A stretch of 35,746 bases of DNA from Lentisphaerota bacterium (GCA_012520735.1 JAAYNR010000140.1:1-35746); one strand, 5' to 3'; numbered from the stretch's first letter, positions 16,354 through 24,927 are shown. Notes: generated by a model not told the origin, from the letters alone. Numbers and translations: made by a program.

Positions 16354-16424
16354 GGCATACATGTTTGTTTTCTAATTTTGCCATCACCGCTGCAGAGAAA
16401 TTTGCTGATGACAAGGAGCCCAAA

Positions 16425-16907
16425 ATGGATGACCTTTTAAATTTATTGAAAGAAAACGCGCGTGAATCTGATGATACACTCGCAAAAATGTTAAACACAT
16501 CTGTTGAAGATGTGCGTAAACGTATTACCGAACTTGAGGAGTCGGGGGTTATACGCGCCTATCAGGCAGTAATAAACTCCGATATCATCACCGATGTTAA
16601 CGAGGTCTCTGCCGTTATTGAGCTACGCATCCGCCCGGAACGGGAAGGTGGCTTCGACCGTATCGCTCAGAAAGTAGGCGGGTTCCCTCAGGTGGTATCG
16701 ATCTTTTTAATGTCGGGAGCTTACGATCTGATGTTGATTGTCAAAGGCAAAAACCTTCAGGAGGTAGCTTTGTTTGTCAGTAGCAAACTCGCTACAATTG
16801 ATGGCGTTCTCTCTACCTCAACCCACTTTATGTTGAAAACTTACAAGGACCAAGGTGTCCTTATGACCAAGGATGAACATGACCAACGACTCCCAATTAC
16901 CCCCTGA
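16425..16907 (+). CDS. Lrp/AsnC family transcriptional regulator
   Basis: A 160-residue Lrp/AsnC-type regulator. An N-terminal winged helix-turn-helix (about residues 1-55: DDTLAKMLNTSVEDVRKRITELEESGVIRAYQ region) is followed by a RAM effector-binding domain (about 65-150) with VVSIFLMSGAYDLMLIVKG as its core. These proteins bind amino acids and form dimers to hexadecamers. The start at 16425 is chosen for the AAGGAG site 7 bases upstream; an earlier in-frame ATG at 16365 lacks one. It overlaps the downstream aminotransferase by 29 bases in another frame, suggesting coupled expression and a role in amino-acid metabolism. Confidence 0.92.
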   Translation: MDDLLNLLKENARESDDTLAKMLNTSVEDVRKRITELEESGVIRAYQAVINSDIITDVNEVSAVIELRIRPEREGGFDRIAQKVGGFPQVVSIFLMSGAYDLMLIVKGKNLQEVALFVSSKLATIDGVLSTSTHFMLKTYKDQGVLMTKDEHDQRLPITP

Positions 16908-18063
16908 TTTTGTTGCACCGCATGTGCGCAACCTCCCCAAATCGGGCATTCGTGCATTTTTTGATATTGTAGCCAGTTGTAAAGATGTGATCTCTCTCGG
17001 TATCGGTGAACCCGACTTCGATACCCCCTGGCATATCCGTGCCCGCGTGATTGAAGCAATTGAATCCGGTGCTACCAAATACACCTCAAACCTCGGCTCT
17101 CCCGAACTGCGTAAAGAGATCGCCGCCTACACAGCACGCTCATATGGAGTCACTTACGACTGGGAAAAAGAGATCATTGCTACTGTCGGTGTCAGTGAAG
17201 CTTTCGATATAGCCTTCAGAGCTACACTCTCACCCGGTGATGAGGTTCTCTATCACGAACCATGTTTTGTAGCCTATGCCCCCCTGATCCGCACCGCACA
17301 CGCCGTGCCGGTACCTGTAGTGACACACCGCAAAGATAACTTCCGTCTCAGCGTGGCTGAACTTGAAAAATGCCTCACCCCTAAAACCAAGGCACTCTTC
17401 ATCAACTACCCCAACAACCCTACCGGCGCTACATTGAACCACGCCGATGTTAAGGCACTGGCCGATTTTGCCCGCCGCCATAACCTTCTCGTCTATACTG
17501 ACGAGGTCTACTCCGAGCTTACTTACGAAGGCGACCGCTACTCTATCGCCGCCGAACCTGGCATGAAGGAGCGGACTGTTTTTCTGAACGGTTTTTCAAA
17601 AGCCTGGTCTATGACCGGTTTCCGACTCGGGTTTGTCTGCGCACCGCCGGCACTGACCGAAGCAATGATGAAGATACATCAGTACGGTATGATGTGCGCT
17701 TCATCGCTAAGTCAGGTTGCCGGAGTTGAAGCACTGCAAAATGGCGATGACGATATCAAAACCATGCGTGACTCTTATAAACTACGCCGTAATTATGTGG
17801 TAGCTTCATTAAATGAGATGGGGCTGGATTGCTTTATGCCGTCAGGGGCATTTTACGTTTTCCCCTCTATCGCCTCGACCACTCTCACCTCAGATGAGTT
17901 CGCCCTCCAACTGTTAAACCAAGAGAGTGTTGCCTCTGTTCCCGGTACAGCCTTTGGTACCTGCGGTGAAGGTTTTATACGCTGCTCATATGCCACAAGT
18001 ATGGCACAATTAAAAAAGGCGATGGAGCGGATGTCCAACTTTGTAAAGCGGCACACTAAATGA
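16879..18063 (+). CDS. Class I aminotransferase (aspartate/aromatic type)
   Basis: A 394-residue PLP-dependent fold-type I aminotransferase. Motifs: SLGIGEPDFDTP near residue 38, NYPNNPTGATL, TDEVYSELTYEG, FSKAWSMTGFRLGF with the PLP lysine, and RCSYA near the C-terminus with the carboxylate-binding Arg. It resembles AspC/PatA-type enzymes; whether it prefers aspartate, aromatic or branched-chain substrates is not visible. Two ATGs compete: 16873 and 16879. The second has AAGGA five bases upstream and is preferred, since the first overlaps that site. It begins inside the Lrp-family gene and its stop overlaps the tadA start (ATGA), giving a coupled three-gene unit. Confidence 0.93.
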   Translation: MTNDSQLPPDFVAPHVRNLPKSGIRAFFDIVASCKDVISLGIGEPDFDTPWHIRARVIEAIESGATKYTSNLGSPELRKEIAAYTARSYGVTYDWEKEIIATVGVSEAFDIAFRATLSPGDEVLYHEPCFVAYAPLIRTAHAVPVPVVTHRKDNFRLSVAELEKCLTPKTKALFINYPNNPTGATLNHADVKALADFARRHNLLVYTDEVYSELTYEGDRYSIAAEPGMKERTVFLNGFSKAWSMTGFRLGFVCAPPALTEAMMKIHQYGMMCASSLSQVAGVEALQNGDDDIKTMRDSYKLRRNYVVASLNEMGLDCFMPSGAFYVFPSIASTTLTSDEFALQLLNQESVASVPGTAFGTCGEGFIRCSYATSMAQLKKAMERMSNFVKRHTK

Positions 18064-18593
18064 CCCTCAGTAAATCTTTTCACGAATACTTCATGCACAT
18101 GGCCATGCGCGAGGCTGCCAAAGCTGCCGCTGCAGGTGAAGTCCCTACCGGCTGTGTTATTGTCCGGATGCCCACAGCCGCAGATCTACTCCCTGCATCA
18201 GCCAAACTGCTGGGGCGTGCCCACAATCAAACCGAACTCCTTAAAGACCCTACAGCACACGCCGAGATGATAGCTATCACTCAGGCCGCCGCGGCTGCCG
18301 GCGACTGGCGCCTCGATAACACCATCCTCTATGTTACCAAGGAGCCATGCCCCATGTGTGCCGGTGCTATCGTACTTGCCCGTAATACCACGGTGGTTTA
18401 TGGTCTCCCCGATCCCAAACGTGGTGGTAACTCTGTCTTTAACCTCTTCGACCACCCCGGACTGAACCACCGCCCAACTGTGATCAGTGGGATACTTCAG
18501 GATGAATGCCACGAACAATTTGCCGCTTTTTTTCGCGCCTGCCGCCACGGTCTTGTCCCTAAGCCCGCAACTGCAGAGATCCCCCCCCCATAA
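18060..18593 (+). CDS. tadA: tRNA-specific adenosine deaminase
   Basis: A 177-residue cytidine-deaminase-fold protein best matched to TadA, which converts A34 to inosine in tRNA-Arg. The zinc site is complete: His and catalytic Glu in PTAHAEM and two Cys in PCPMCAGA. The downstream stretch (VVYGLPDPKRGG, HPGLNHRPTVISGIL, DECHEQFAAFFR) follows E. coli TadA closely, favouring TadA over guanine or cytosine deaminases. There is an extra segment between VIVRM and AHNQTE. The start overlaps the aminotransferase stop by ATGA. The last codons lie in a run of nine C (18581-18589), so slippage would only alter the C-terminal tail. Confidence 0.9.
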   Translation: MTLSKSFHEYFMHMAMREAAKAAAAGEVPTGCVIVRMPTAADLLPASAKLLGRAHNQTELLKDPTAHAEMIAITQAAAAAGDWRLDNTILYVTKEPCPMCAGAIVLARNTTVVYGLPDPKRGGNSVFNLFDHPGLNHRPTVISGILQDECHEQFAAFFRACRHGLVPKPATAEIPPP

Positions 18594-18655
18594 CCTCAGC
18601 CTGCATAGACTGCAGCAACTACTCTCTCACCCCCTGAAACAACTGGAGTCATAAT

Positions 18656-20773
18656 ATGAACCTTTCACAACGACGTTTCTGTAACACTCTCACCAAAGCC
18701 GATGTTGGCAATAAGGTGATACTTGCCGGCTGGGTCGATGCTTTCCGCGACCACGGCGGCCTCCTTTTTATCCATCTGCGCGACCGCAGTGGCCTGGTTC
18801 AGGTGGTCTTTAACCCTGAACAAGCCGATGCCGCTACCTGCCGCACGGCCGAATCGCTCCGCTCTGAATTTTGTGTAGCTGTTAGCGGAATGGTCATAGA
18901 TCGCACCCCGGGCACCGAAAACCCCCACCTCGATACCGGCACCATTGAAGTCATGGCGCAGACTCTGAAAGTTCTTGCCGACTCCGCCCCGCCACCTTTC
19001 CAGATCTCTGAGAAAGAGATGGTCGCCGGCAGTGTCACCGCCACCAGAGAGGATGTCTCTGAAGAGCTCCGCCTCCAGTACCGCTACCTTGACCTGCGCC
19101 GCCCCTCAATCCGCAACAACATGATTGCCCGGCATAAAATATATCAGTGCGCCCGCCGTTTTCTTGATGAACGTGACTTTGTCGAGGTCGAAACCCCCAT
19201 GCTCACCATGAGCACACCCGAGGGTGCACGTGACTATCTGGTGCCGAGTCGGGTTCACCCACACAACTTCTACGCACTGCCGCAATCGCCACAACTGTTT
19301 AAACAGCTCCTCATGGTTGGGGGTCTGGAACGCTATTTTCAGATTGCCCGCTGCTTCCGCGATGAAGACCTCCGCCCGAACCGTCAGCCGGAGTTTACAC
19401 AGATCGACCTCGAAGCCTCGTTCATTGATGAAGAATTTATCTATGAATTGGTCGAGGAGCTCACAGTACGGCTCTTCGCCGTTGGCGGTATCGAACTGCC
19501 ACGCCCCTTCCCCCGTATCACTTACGACGAAGCCATCGACACCACCGGTTCTGACAAACCCGACCTCCGCTTTGGCCTCCGTTTTGTCGATGTCACCGAC
19601 ATTTTCAGCGATACCCAATACACTATCTTCCGCCAGATTCTCAAACGTAACGGCTGCATCAAAGGGATTAATGTAAAGGGTCAGTCGGAAAAATTGAGTA
19701 AAAATGTACTCCAAAATGAATATGCTAAAACAATCGTCCCCTCATTCGGTGCTAAAGGGATGACCTGGATGCGAGTTGAAAATGGCACACTGGAGTCGAA
19801 TATTGTTCAATTTTTCAGCGATACCGAGCTGGAAAACCTTAAGACGCGTTTCGCCGTTGAAGAAGGTGATGTTTTGTTGCTGATCGCCGATGCCTCTTAC
19901 GATCTCGTCACCTCAGCACTAGGTCAGTTGCGCCTCCATATTGCCAATCGCCTTGGCCTCATCCCTAAAAACAGCTGGGCACCGGCCTGGGTCACATCCT
20001 TCCCTCTCTTTGAAGCGACTGATGAGGGTGGTGTCTCCTCCAAGCACCACCCCTTTACAGCTCCGGATCGTACCGACTTTGACCCCCATAACATCAACGA
20101 TCTACTCGCCCTTAAGTCGCGCGCTTACGATCTGGTCATGAACGGCGAAGAGCTCGGTGGCGGCAGTATCCGCATTAACGACCGCACTCTACAACGTAAA
20201 ATATTTACCGCCCTTGGCCTCACCGAAGAAGAGACCCGGGAGAAGTTTGGCTTTTTCCTGCGTGCCTTCGACTTCGGTGCCCCACCGCATGGTGGCCTCG
20301 CTCTCGGTATGGATAGGCTAGTAGCCATGATCCTGCAACTCCCCTCAATCCGAGAAGTTATCGCCTTCCCCAAAAACCGCAGTGCCAGTTGCCCGCTCAC
20401 CGGCGCACCAACCCCAGTAGCCGACAAACAACTTGCCGAACTCAGCCTGCTCAACCTTGGTAATCAGAGTCGTGGTGCTGCTGCACAAATTACCGACAGC
20501 ATCAGCACCCTCTCCTGGTTGGCTCGTATCGCAGTAAATAGTACCGAGCGCCCACTCATTGAAAAAGCAGTTGCAGAGGCTGACGCTCTGGCCGACTTTG
20601 CCGCTGCTAATGCCGGTAGTGAAGAACCGATGCGCACCGTAGCCCCACCGGCCGGACAGAGACGCCCCGGTGATACCGCCATTGCTAACAGTGCCGCCGC
20701 TGCCGGTGAACTTTTAAAACTCGCCCCCGCCACCAAAGGCGGTTATTACAAAGTGGCAGCGGTCATGGAGTAG
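18656..20773 (+). CDS. aspS: Aspartyl-tRNA synthetase with C-terminal GatC-like domain
   Basis: A 705-residue protein. Residues 1 to about 595 are a complete bacterial AspRS: N-terminal OB-fold anticodon domain, class II core with YRYLDLRRP, FRDEDLRPNRQPEF (motif 2) and GLALGMDRLVAM (motif 3), and the GAD insertion (about 300-430). Residues about 600-705 (nt 20453-20770) are extra. From about residue 612 they resemble GatC: an ITDSISTLSWLARIAV helix, a proline-rich linker, and an ending KGGYYKVAAVME that matches the GatC terminus DGYFKVPxVxE. The anticodon domain has His33 (RDHGG) and Gly86 (TPGTEN), matching residues tied to non-discriminating AspRS in Pseudomonas. It would charge tRNA-Asp and tRNA-Asn and carry part of the GatCAB amidotransferase. 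A GGAG site lies 7 bases before the ATG. Confidence 0.93.
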   Translation: MNLSQRRFCNTLTKADVGNKVILAGWVDAFRDHGGLLFIHLRDRSGLVQVVFNPEQADAATCRTAESLRSEFCVAVSGMVIDRTPGTENPHLDTGTIEVMAQTLKVLADSAPPPFQISEKEMVAGSVTATREDVSEELRLQYRYLDLRRPSIRNNMIARHKIYQCARRFLDERDFVEVETPMLTMSTPEGARDYLVPSRVHPHNFYALPQSPQLFKQLLMVGGLERYFQIARCFRDEDLRPNRQPEFTQIDLEASFIDEEFIYELVEELTVRLFAVGGIELPRPFPRITYDEAIDTTGSDKPDLRFGLRFVDVTDIFSDTQYTIFRQILKRNGCIKGINVKGQSEKLSKNVLQNEYAKTIVPSFGAKGMTWMRVENGTLESNIVQFFSDTELENLKTRFAVEEGDVLLLIADASYDLVTSALGQLRLHIANRLGLIPKNSWAPAWVTSFPLFEATDEGGVSSKHHPFTAPDRTDFDPHNINDLLALKSRAYDLVMNGEELGGGSIRINDRTLQRKIFTALGLTEEETREKFGFFLRAFDFGAPPHGGLALGMDRLVAMILQLPSIREVIAFPKNRSASCPLTGAPTPVADKQLAELSLLNLGNQSRGAAAQITDSISTLSWLARIAVNSTERPLIEKAVAEADALADFAAANAGSEEPMRTVAPPAGQRRPGDTAIANSAAAAGELLKLAPATKGGYYKVAAVME

Positions 20774-20784
20774 TACTTTAACCG

Positions 20785-23700
20785 CTATCTGAAAGTATCC
20801 TGCAACTCATCAAGGCTCATCTGTTTTTCAGCCTCGGCACCACCGTCAACAACAAGCAACAGTCGGGCCGGTGCCACTCCCGGCGGCTTGCCGGAGCGGA
20901 GTAACCAAGCTGTAGCAGAGGTTTTCGCGCCGCCGCCCATCGCCAGTAAAGCTGCCAATTGTGACTCGTCAGTAAGCTCCAGATTTACTGCTATATTGGT
21001 TTTACCGTGAGGTGCCATATTCAATGTCAGGTCTGCCCCGTCAGCCAGTTTGACCACCCCCTCAGGGACAAACTTCAGCCTGACTACATCTCTGACAGCA
21101 ACCGCACTATGGTTAGTCGCCGATATCTCAAGCACACCCTTGACAGCTCCCTCACGCGATAATAGAGGAGTGGTGAGCCGCATCCGTGTGGCCACCATAT
21201 CGTCAACTGGCGACTGTGGCAAAAAGCCATCGCCATGGAGATCAATATAAACGGGATTGGTGATCGCAGCATGGCTCAACTTCCCCTCACCACCATCTTT
21301 GCGTTGGCGCAAGTTTGGCCCGGAACCGCGGACAATAGCAATAAAGTGTGTGTCTTCATGCAGCTCAACCGCAAAACTCTCTTTAAACTGCACAGGCCCC
21401 GACATAAAACGATCCGGGTTAACACTCCGCAACACTCGCATAGCCGGATCAGTTACACCATTACGTAATACCTCTACCTCCTCAACTTCAATCCAGTTTG
21501 GGGCCTGCACCGTTAAATTAACAGCAACCTCTCTACTTTGAGCCATAACCATATCACCTGGACCCCCTACCTCTTCTGAGTTAGCGGTGACCGCAAGGAG
21601 ATCGACAAACGGTCCGGTTGTCATGAAAACATGCCCTTTTTTAACTGCTGCCATTATCTTCACAGGGTCAATAACACCGGGTTTAGCCCCCTCATACCTC
21701 ACATAACTGCGAAAGCGACCCACACCATGAAAATTGTGATGCGCCGCACTCCCTATTACTGCTGGCAGTCGCCAACCATGCCGTACCGTCTCCAGCCAAC
21801 AGAGAATATCGTTTTCAAGCCGTTTTTTAGGATCATTAAGAGAGTCAAGCGTACGGACATCCCAGGCGTGAACTGTTGCCGCTGTATGATGCGAGATACG
21901 GTCGGGGATACCATCGCCATCACTGTCACGCAACAGCGGTTTAAAGAAGGCACGTTTATCACGCCAGTCAATGGCGATATCAGCATCACGCCACATAGAG
22001 CTGTAGAGGTCATAATTCCTGACATGTTCCGGTGCCATCGTGTTGTCGGTTTGTGTCACCACAATTAACTTCTCATAACCCAAATGGATGTTACGCAAAG
22101 CCTCCCATGGGTCATCAGGTGGAAACGGCGAGCCCCAACTACGTAACCAGTCGATCTGCGAACAGTGCTGTGGACGTTGCGGCACACCACCATCCTGCTG
22201 ATGCTTTTTATACGGTATGGGGAAGGCACACTGCTCATTAAAAGCATATTTACGACCATCTCTAGTGAGCCTGATGCCGCTGCAAACCGATATCCACTCG
22301 CCAAGCCCCATACTTTTAACCAGCGGTGTATCGTCGGCCACTGTGTTACTCTCTGTTGTCGGAGCAAAGTCAATTTGCTCCGCTACCAGATTGAGCAGCC
22401 GCCCCTCAGGCGTATTACTGAGATATCCATGATCTCTGGTAAAAGCACTCCGTGCCGACAACGTATTAAAATCGACACTCACCCAACCACTACTCTCTAC
22501 CACCCGCTCTATGTTTAATTCAACTGCCCTCTCTGTCCCCGCCTCAAGCTTTACCTCTACCGCTGCAAAATTGTATTCCGGACCTCTGGTGGCAATAATA
22601 CGGTAGTGCCCTGCTGGCACCTCCTGACGCAACTTACCATCAGTGGTATAGACTAAATTACCCACCAGATTAGAACCATCTTCATTAAAAAACTGTGGGT
22701 CTGGAGTCTCTCCAAGTCCACGAAACTCCACCTTACAAGGTAAGCCGACACCACCCTGATCACGCACCGTCGCTGTCACCCACGCCTTTTCAACAAAAGA
22801 GAAATTCAGCTCACTCTGCTCTGGGAGCCTAACCTCAACACTTTTATCTGCTTCTCCAAATGTTGATGCCACCAATTTATAGAGACCATCCGGGGCGTGT
22901 ATCTCCAAAACACCGTCAGCACCGGTTTTGCCGGCCCCGTAAAGTTCTCGTCCACTCTCCAACCTGATCAAAATCCCGGCCCGTGGGCCACGCTCATCAA
23001 CAGTCTTAATCCGTAACGGGAACTGCTCCATTTTACCCAACTCATTGGCCACTCGCCGCACAGCAAACAGGTCATCACCAGGTATCAGCATGGCCCATAT
23101 CTTATGAGTTTCTTCCGGTTTCAGCTTGGCATTCTGTTGTGCTGATGTACCACTCCAGACACCATACGCCTGACCCATAAAATGGTCGTAGGCCCAAGTC
23201 AGTTTACCATCTATTGAACGCCCCTTAAGAACATCCTTGCCGGCCACCTGCAGATATGGCGCTGATGGACACTGACAAACAAACTCGGTGGCCGGTGCTG
23301 AGCGTGGTATCACCACCTCTGCTGCGGCCTCATCCGGTGCATCATCACCCATTATTACAGCGAGTACATCAATATCACGCTCCGCCTTTAACTGAGCCGC
23401 AATTGACTTCTTCACATTTTCCCGACGCCGCTTCAGCCACCACCCCTCACTCTTGCCGGCTCCAAAAGCCTCACCGGTATTATAAAACTCAACCTCTACC
23501 CTGACAAACGCCTCACCATCACGCAAAGTATAACGAATCTTAGCCGGACAAAAATACGAATAGTGCGGTTTACCACTGACAGTCAGGGTCACTTCCACGC
23601 CCTCTTGTCGCTCAAAAGCATCGGCATAATGAGGGTCATAGTAAGCGGCCCCTTTTACAAGATCACTGGCGACACTGCCAACATCAGCCCCCAAGCGGAA

Positions 23701-24000
23701 AAGAGTGAGCAAATCATTGGGTCTGTCGCGAAAGGTAAGGTCTACTACTCCACCCCCCGCCTGCAACATAATCCGTCCACTGCTGCGCCCCATCCGCAAC
23801 TCATGGTTGGCCACTACAGCCACAATACGATCATTAACTAAAACATAATCACCCAGCACAGCTCTAACACTAGGCCCCTTTGGTGCCAGTAACTCCCAAT
23901 TTGACAGGCGCAACACATCAAGCTCTGCTCCTTTAACACCAAACCCCCCCCCCCCGACAGCCAGTAAAGCCAAAACGGTTATGTAACCCTGCCTGAACAT
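20785..24000 (-). CDS. Large exported CehA/McbA-like protein with degenerate metal site
   Basis: A 1071-residue exported protein. A signal peptide covers residues 1-25 (MFRQGYITVLALLAV, then four Gly). The N-terminal 330 residues are a beta-rich region, followed by two carboxypeptidase-regulatory-like beta domains (about 330-420 and 405-500). A CehA/McbA-type PHP domain runs from about 505 to 830. The PHP motif normally reads DLHxH; here it is Asp510-Phe-Asn512-Thr-Leu514, and the TDH motif is TES at about 549. Metal-dependent hydrolysis is therefore doubtful. A DSDGDGIPD calcium-loop-like motif sits at 692-700. The C-terminus looks like another beta domain. The start at 24000 was chosen for the signal peptide; GGGGGAG abuts it directly. 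Confidence 0.8.
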   Translation of the reverse strand: MFRQGYITVLALLAVGGGGFGVKGAELDVLRLSNWELLAPKGPSVRAVLGDYVLVNDRIVAVVANHELRMGRSSGRIMLQAGGGVVDLTFRDRPNDLLTLFRLGADVGSVASDLVKGAAYYDPHYADAFERQEGVEVTLTVSGKPHYSYFCPAKIRYTLRDGEAFVRVEVEFYNTGEAFGAGKSEGWWLKRRRENVKKSIAAQLKAERDIDVLAVIMGDDAPDEAAAEVVIPRSAPATEFVCQCPSAPYLQVAGKDVLKGRSIDGKLTWAYDHFMGQAYGVWSGTSAQQNAKLKPEETHKIWAMLIPGDDLFAVRRVANELGKMEQFPLRIKTVDERGPRAGILIRLESGRELYGAGKTGADGVLEIHAPDGLYKLVASTFGEADKSVEVRLPEQSELNFSFVEKAWVTATVRDQGGVGLPCKVEFRGLGETPDPQFFNEDGSNLVGNLVYTTDGKLRQEVPAGHYRIIATRGPEYNFAAVEVKLEAGTERAVELNIERVVESSGWVSVDFNTLSARSAFTRDHGYLSNTPEGRLLNLVAEQIDFAPTTESNTVADDTPLVKSMGLGEWISVCSGIRLTRDGRKYAFNEQCAFPIPYKKHQQDGGVPQRPQHCSQIDWLRSWGSPFPPDDPWEALRNIHLGYEKLIVVTQTDNTMAPEHVRNYDLYSSMWRDADIAIDWRDKRAFFKPLLRDSDGDGIPDRISHHTAATVHAWDVRTLDSLNDPKKRLENDILCWLETVRHGWRLPAVIGSAAHHNFHGVGRFRSYVRYEGAKPGVIDPVKIMAAVKKGHVFMTTGPFVDLLAVTANSEEVGGPGDMVMAQSREVAVNLTVQAPNWIEVEEVEVLRNGVTDPAMRVLRSVNPDRFMSGPVQFKESFAVELHEDTHFIAIVRGSGPNLRQRKDGGEGKLSHAAITNPVYIDLHGDGFLPQSPVDDMVATRMRLTTPLLSREGAVKGVLEISATNHSAVAVRDVVRLKFVPEGVVKLADGADLTLNMAPHGKTNIAVNLELTDESQLAALLAMGGGAKTSATAWLLRSGKPPGVAPARLLLVVDGGAEAEKQMSLDELQDTFR
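23944..23955 (-). repeat. 12-base poly-C/poly-G tract in the signal peptide
   Basis: Twelve consecutive C on the plus strand, read as 12 G encoding Gly16-Gly19 of the large exported protein. The length is a multiple of three, so the gene is in frame here. Tracts of this length are prone to slipped-strand errors, and a one-base change would truncate the protein. Confidence 0.9.
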
Positions 24001-24029
24001 CTCCCCCCTGTTACCAAAACAATACGCAA

Positions 24030-24065
24030 AATAAAAAGACGGGCTCCCTGTACGGAGGCCCGTCT
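24030..24065 (-). terminator. Rho-independent terminator of the RRM gene
   Basis: Arms 24037-24044 (AGACGGGC) and 24058-24065 (GCCCGTCT) pair perfectly, with three further inner pairs after a bulge. On the minus strand the hairpin is followed by TTTTTATTTT. It lies 28 bases after the RRM protein stop. Confidence 0.9.
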
Positions 24066-24092
24066 GTTTTGTGCCACTCAAGCGGGTTTAAA

Positions 24093-24443
24093 TTACCAGC
24101 GTGAGGTGCCGCGTTCGCGACGATCGCCACCTTCGCGGCGCCCACCACCAAAGCCGCCACCACCGTAGCCACCGCCACCGCCACGAGGGCGCTCAGTGCG
24201 GGGTTTCGGCTGCGACTCATTAACGCGCAATGCACGCCCGCCGACCTCGCGACCATTCAAAGCGGCGATTGCCGCATTGGCCTCTTCGGCGTTCTCCATC
24301 TCAACAAAACCGAAGCCCTTGCTACGGCCTGTCATGCGGTCCACACAAACGCGAGCCGAACTGACGCTCCCGTATGCTGAGAAAAAATCTCTCAGCTCGT
24401 CATCGCTCGTCGAATAAGCGAGGTTACCAACGTAGATATCCAT
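24093..24443 (-). CDS. RRM-domain glycine-rich RNA-binding protein
   Basis: A 116-residue protein with one RNA recognition motif (residues 1-80) and a Gly/Arg-rich tail. RNP2 is IYVGNL at residues 3-8 and RNP1 is KGFGFVEM (about 40-47), with the aromatic residues needed to stack on RNA. The tail holds GGGGGYGGGGFGGGRREGG. Bacterial proteins of this design, known from cyanobacteria and Bacteroidetes, are often cold-induced and act as RNA chaperones. The start at 24443 has an AAGG site 7 bases upstream. The frame stays open for another 95 codons upstream, but that part looks non-protein-like and is more likely leader RNA. A strong terminator follows, so the gene is probably monocistronic. Confidence 0.93.
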   Translation of the reverse strand: MDIYVGNLAYSTSDDELRDFFSAYGSVSSARVCVDRMTGRSKGFGFVEMENAEEANAAIAALNGREVGGRALRVNESQPKPRTERPRGGGGGYGGGGFGGGRREGGDRRERGTSRW

Positions 24444-24505
24444 GATACCTTCTCTCTTCTGCTTCTCTGCCGCCATGTTGCTTGTCTGTAATGGGTGAAT
24501 CCGTA

Positions 24506-24552
24506 GCGCATGGCACACTGCGGCTCCAAAGGCCTGTTGTAAGCCTATGCGC
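24506..24552 (-). other. Hairpin in the RRM gene leader
   Basis: GCGCATGGC at 24506-24514 pairs with 24543-24552, leaving one bulged base and a 28-base loop that can form a smaller internal stem. It lies 63 bases upstream of the RRM start codon, within the expected 5' leader. Confidence 0.4.
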
Positions 24553-24738
24553 CTCGCCACCGCTGCACTGTACAGCGATGTAGCAAAGGTACACCCAAAA
24601 GTGTTGAAATTATGAAAATTGAGGAAAAACAAGCTGCATCTTTTGGTGCAACCAATTGATAAAAGCAGTGAGAAACGTCTTTTCTGACGCTTAAAACGAC
24701 CCGTACTACGGCTGAAACTCTCAAACAATTACCTTAAC

Positions 24739-24744
24739 ATTATA
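24739..24744 (-). promoter_or_regulatory. Candidate -10 element for the RRM gene
   Basis: A perfect TATAAT on the minus strand, but no recognisable -35 at the right distance. If used, it would give a leader of about 290 bases, similar to the long untranslated leaders of cold-shock genes. Confidence 0.3.
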
Positions 24745-24897
24745 TCCGCACACGGCGAATTATCGCCAGTTCCGGTACTCCGAGACTCACCAGCCTCAAG
24801 AAGAGAGATACCTTCCCCTTTTCGATTGCCGCCTATCTTACCACTTATCCTATTTTCCCGCAAGCAGAAATTTCAGCACAATTTTGAATTTTTGGTT

Positions 24898-24927
24898 TTG
24901 ACTTTTTCCCCAGCTCCCCTGTATACT
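24898..24927 (+). promoter_or_regulatory. Sigma-70 promoter of the ftsB-like gene
   Basis: TTGACT (24898-24903) and TATACT (24922-24927) are separated by 18 bases, each hexamer matching consensus at 5/6. The predicted start lies about 53 bases before the ATG at 24987. Confidence 0.7.

Noticed and set aside
24570-24600. A Bacteroidetes-type -7 motif (TACCTTTG, minus strand) upstream of the RRM gene
   Set aside because: No matching TTTG element at the expected upstream distance, and other promoters in the window look like standard sigma-70.
24444-24728. In-frame 95-residue N-terminal extension of the RRM protein
   Set aside because: RRM proteins of this type start at the IYVGNL strand, a good ribosome site precedes 24443, and the extension has no protein-like pattern; it is treated as leader.
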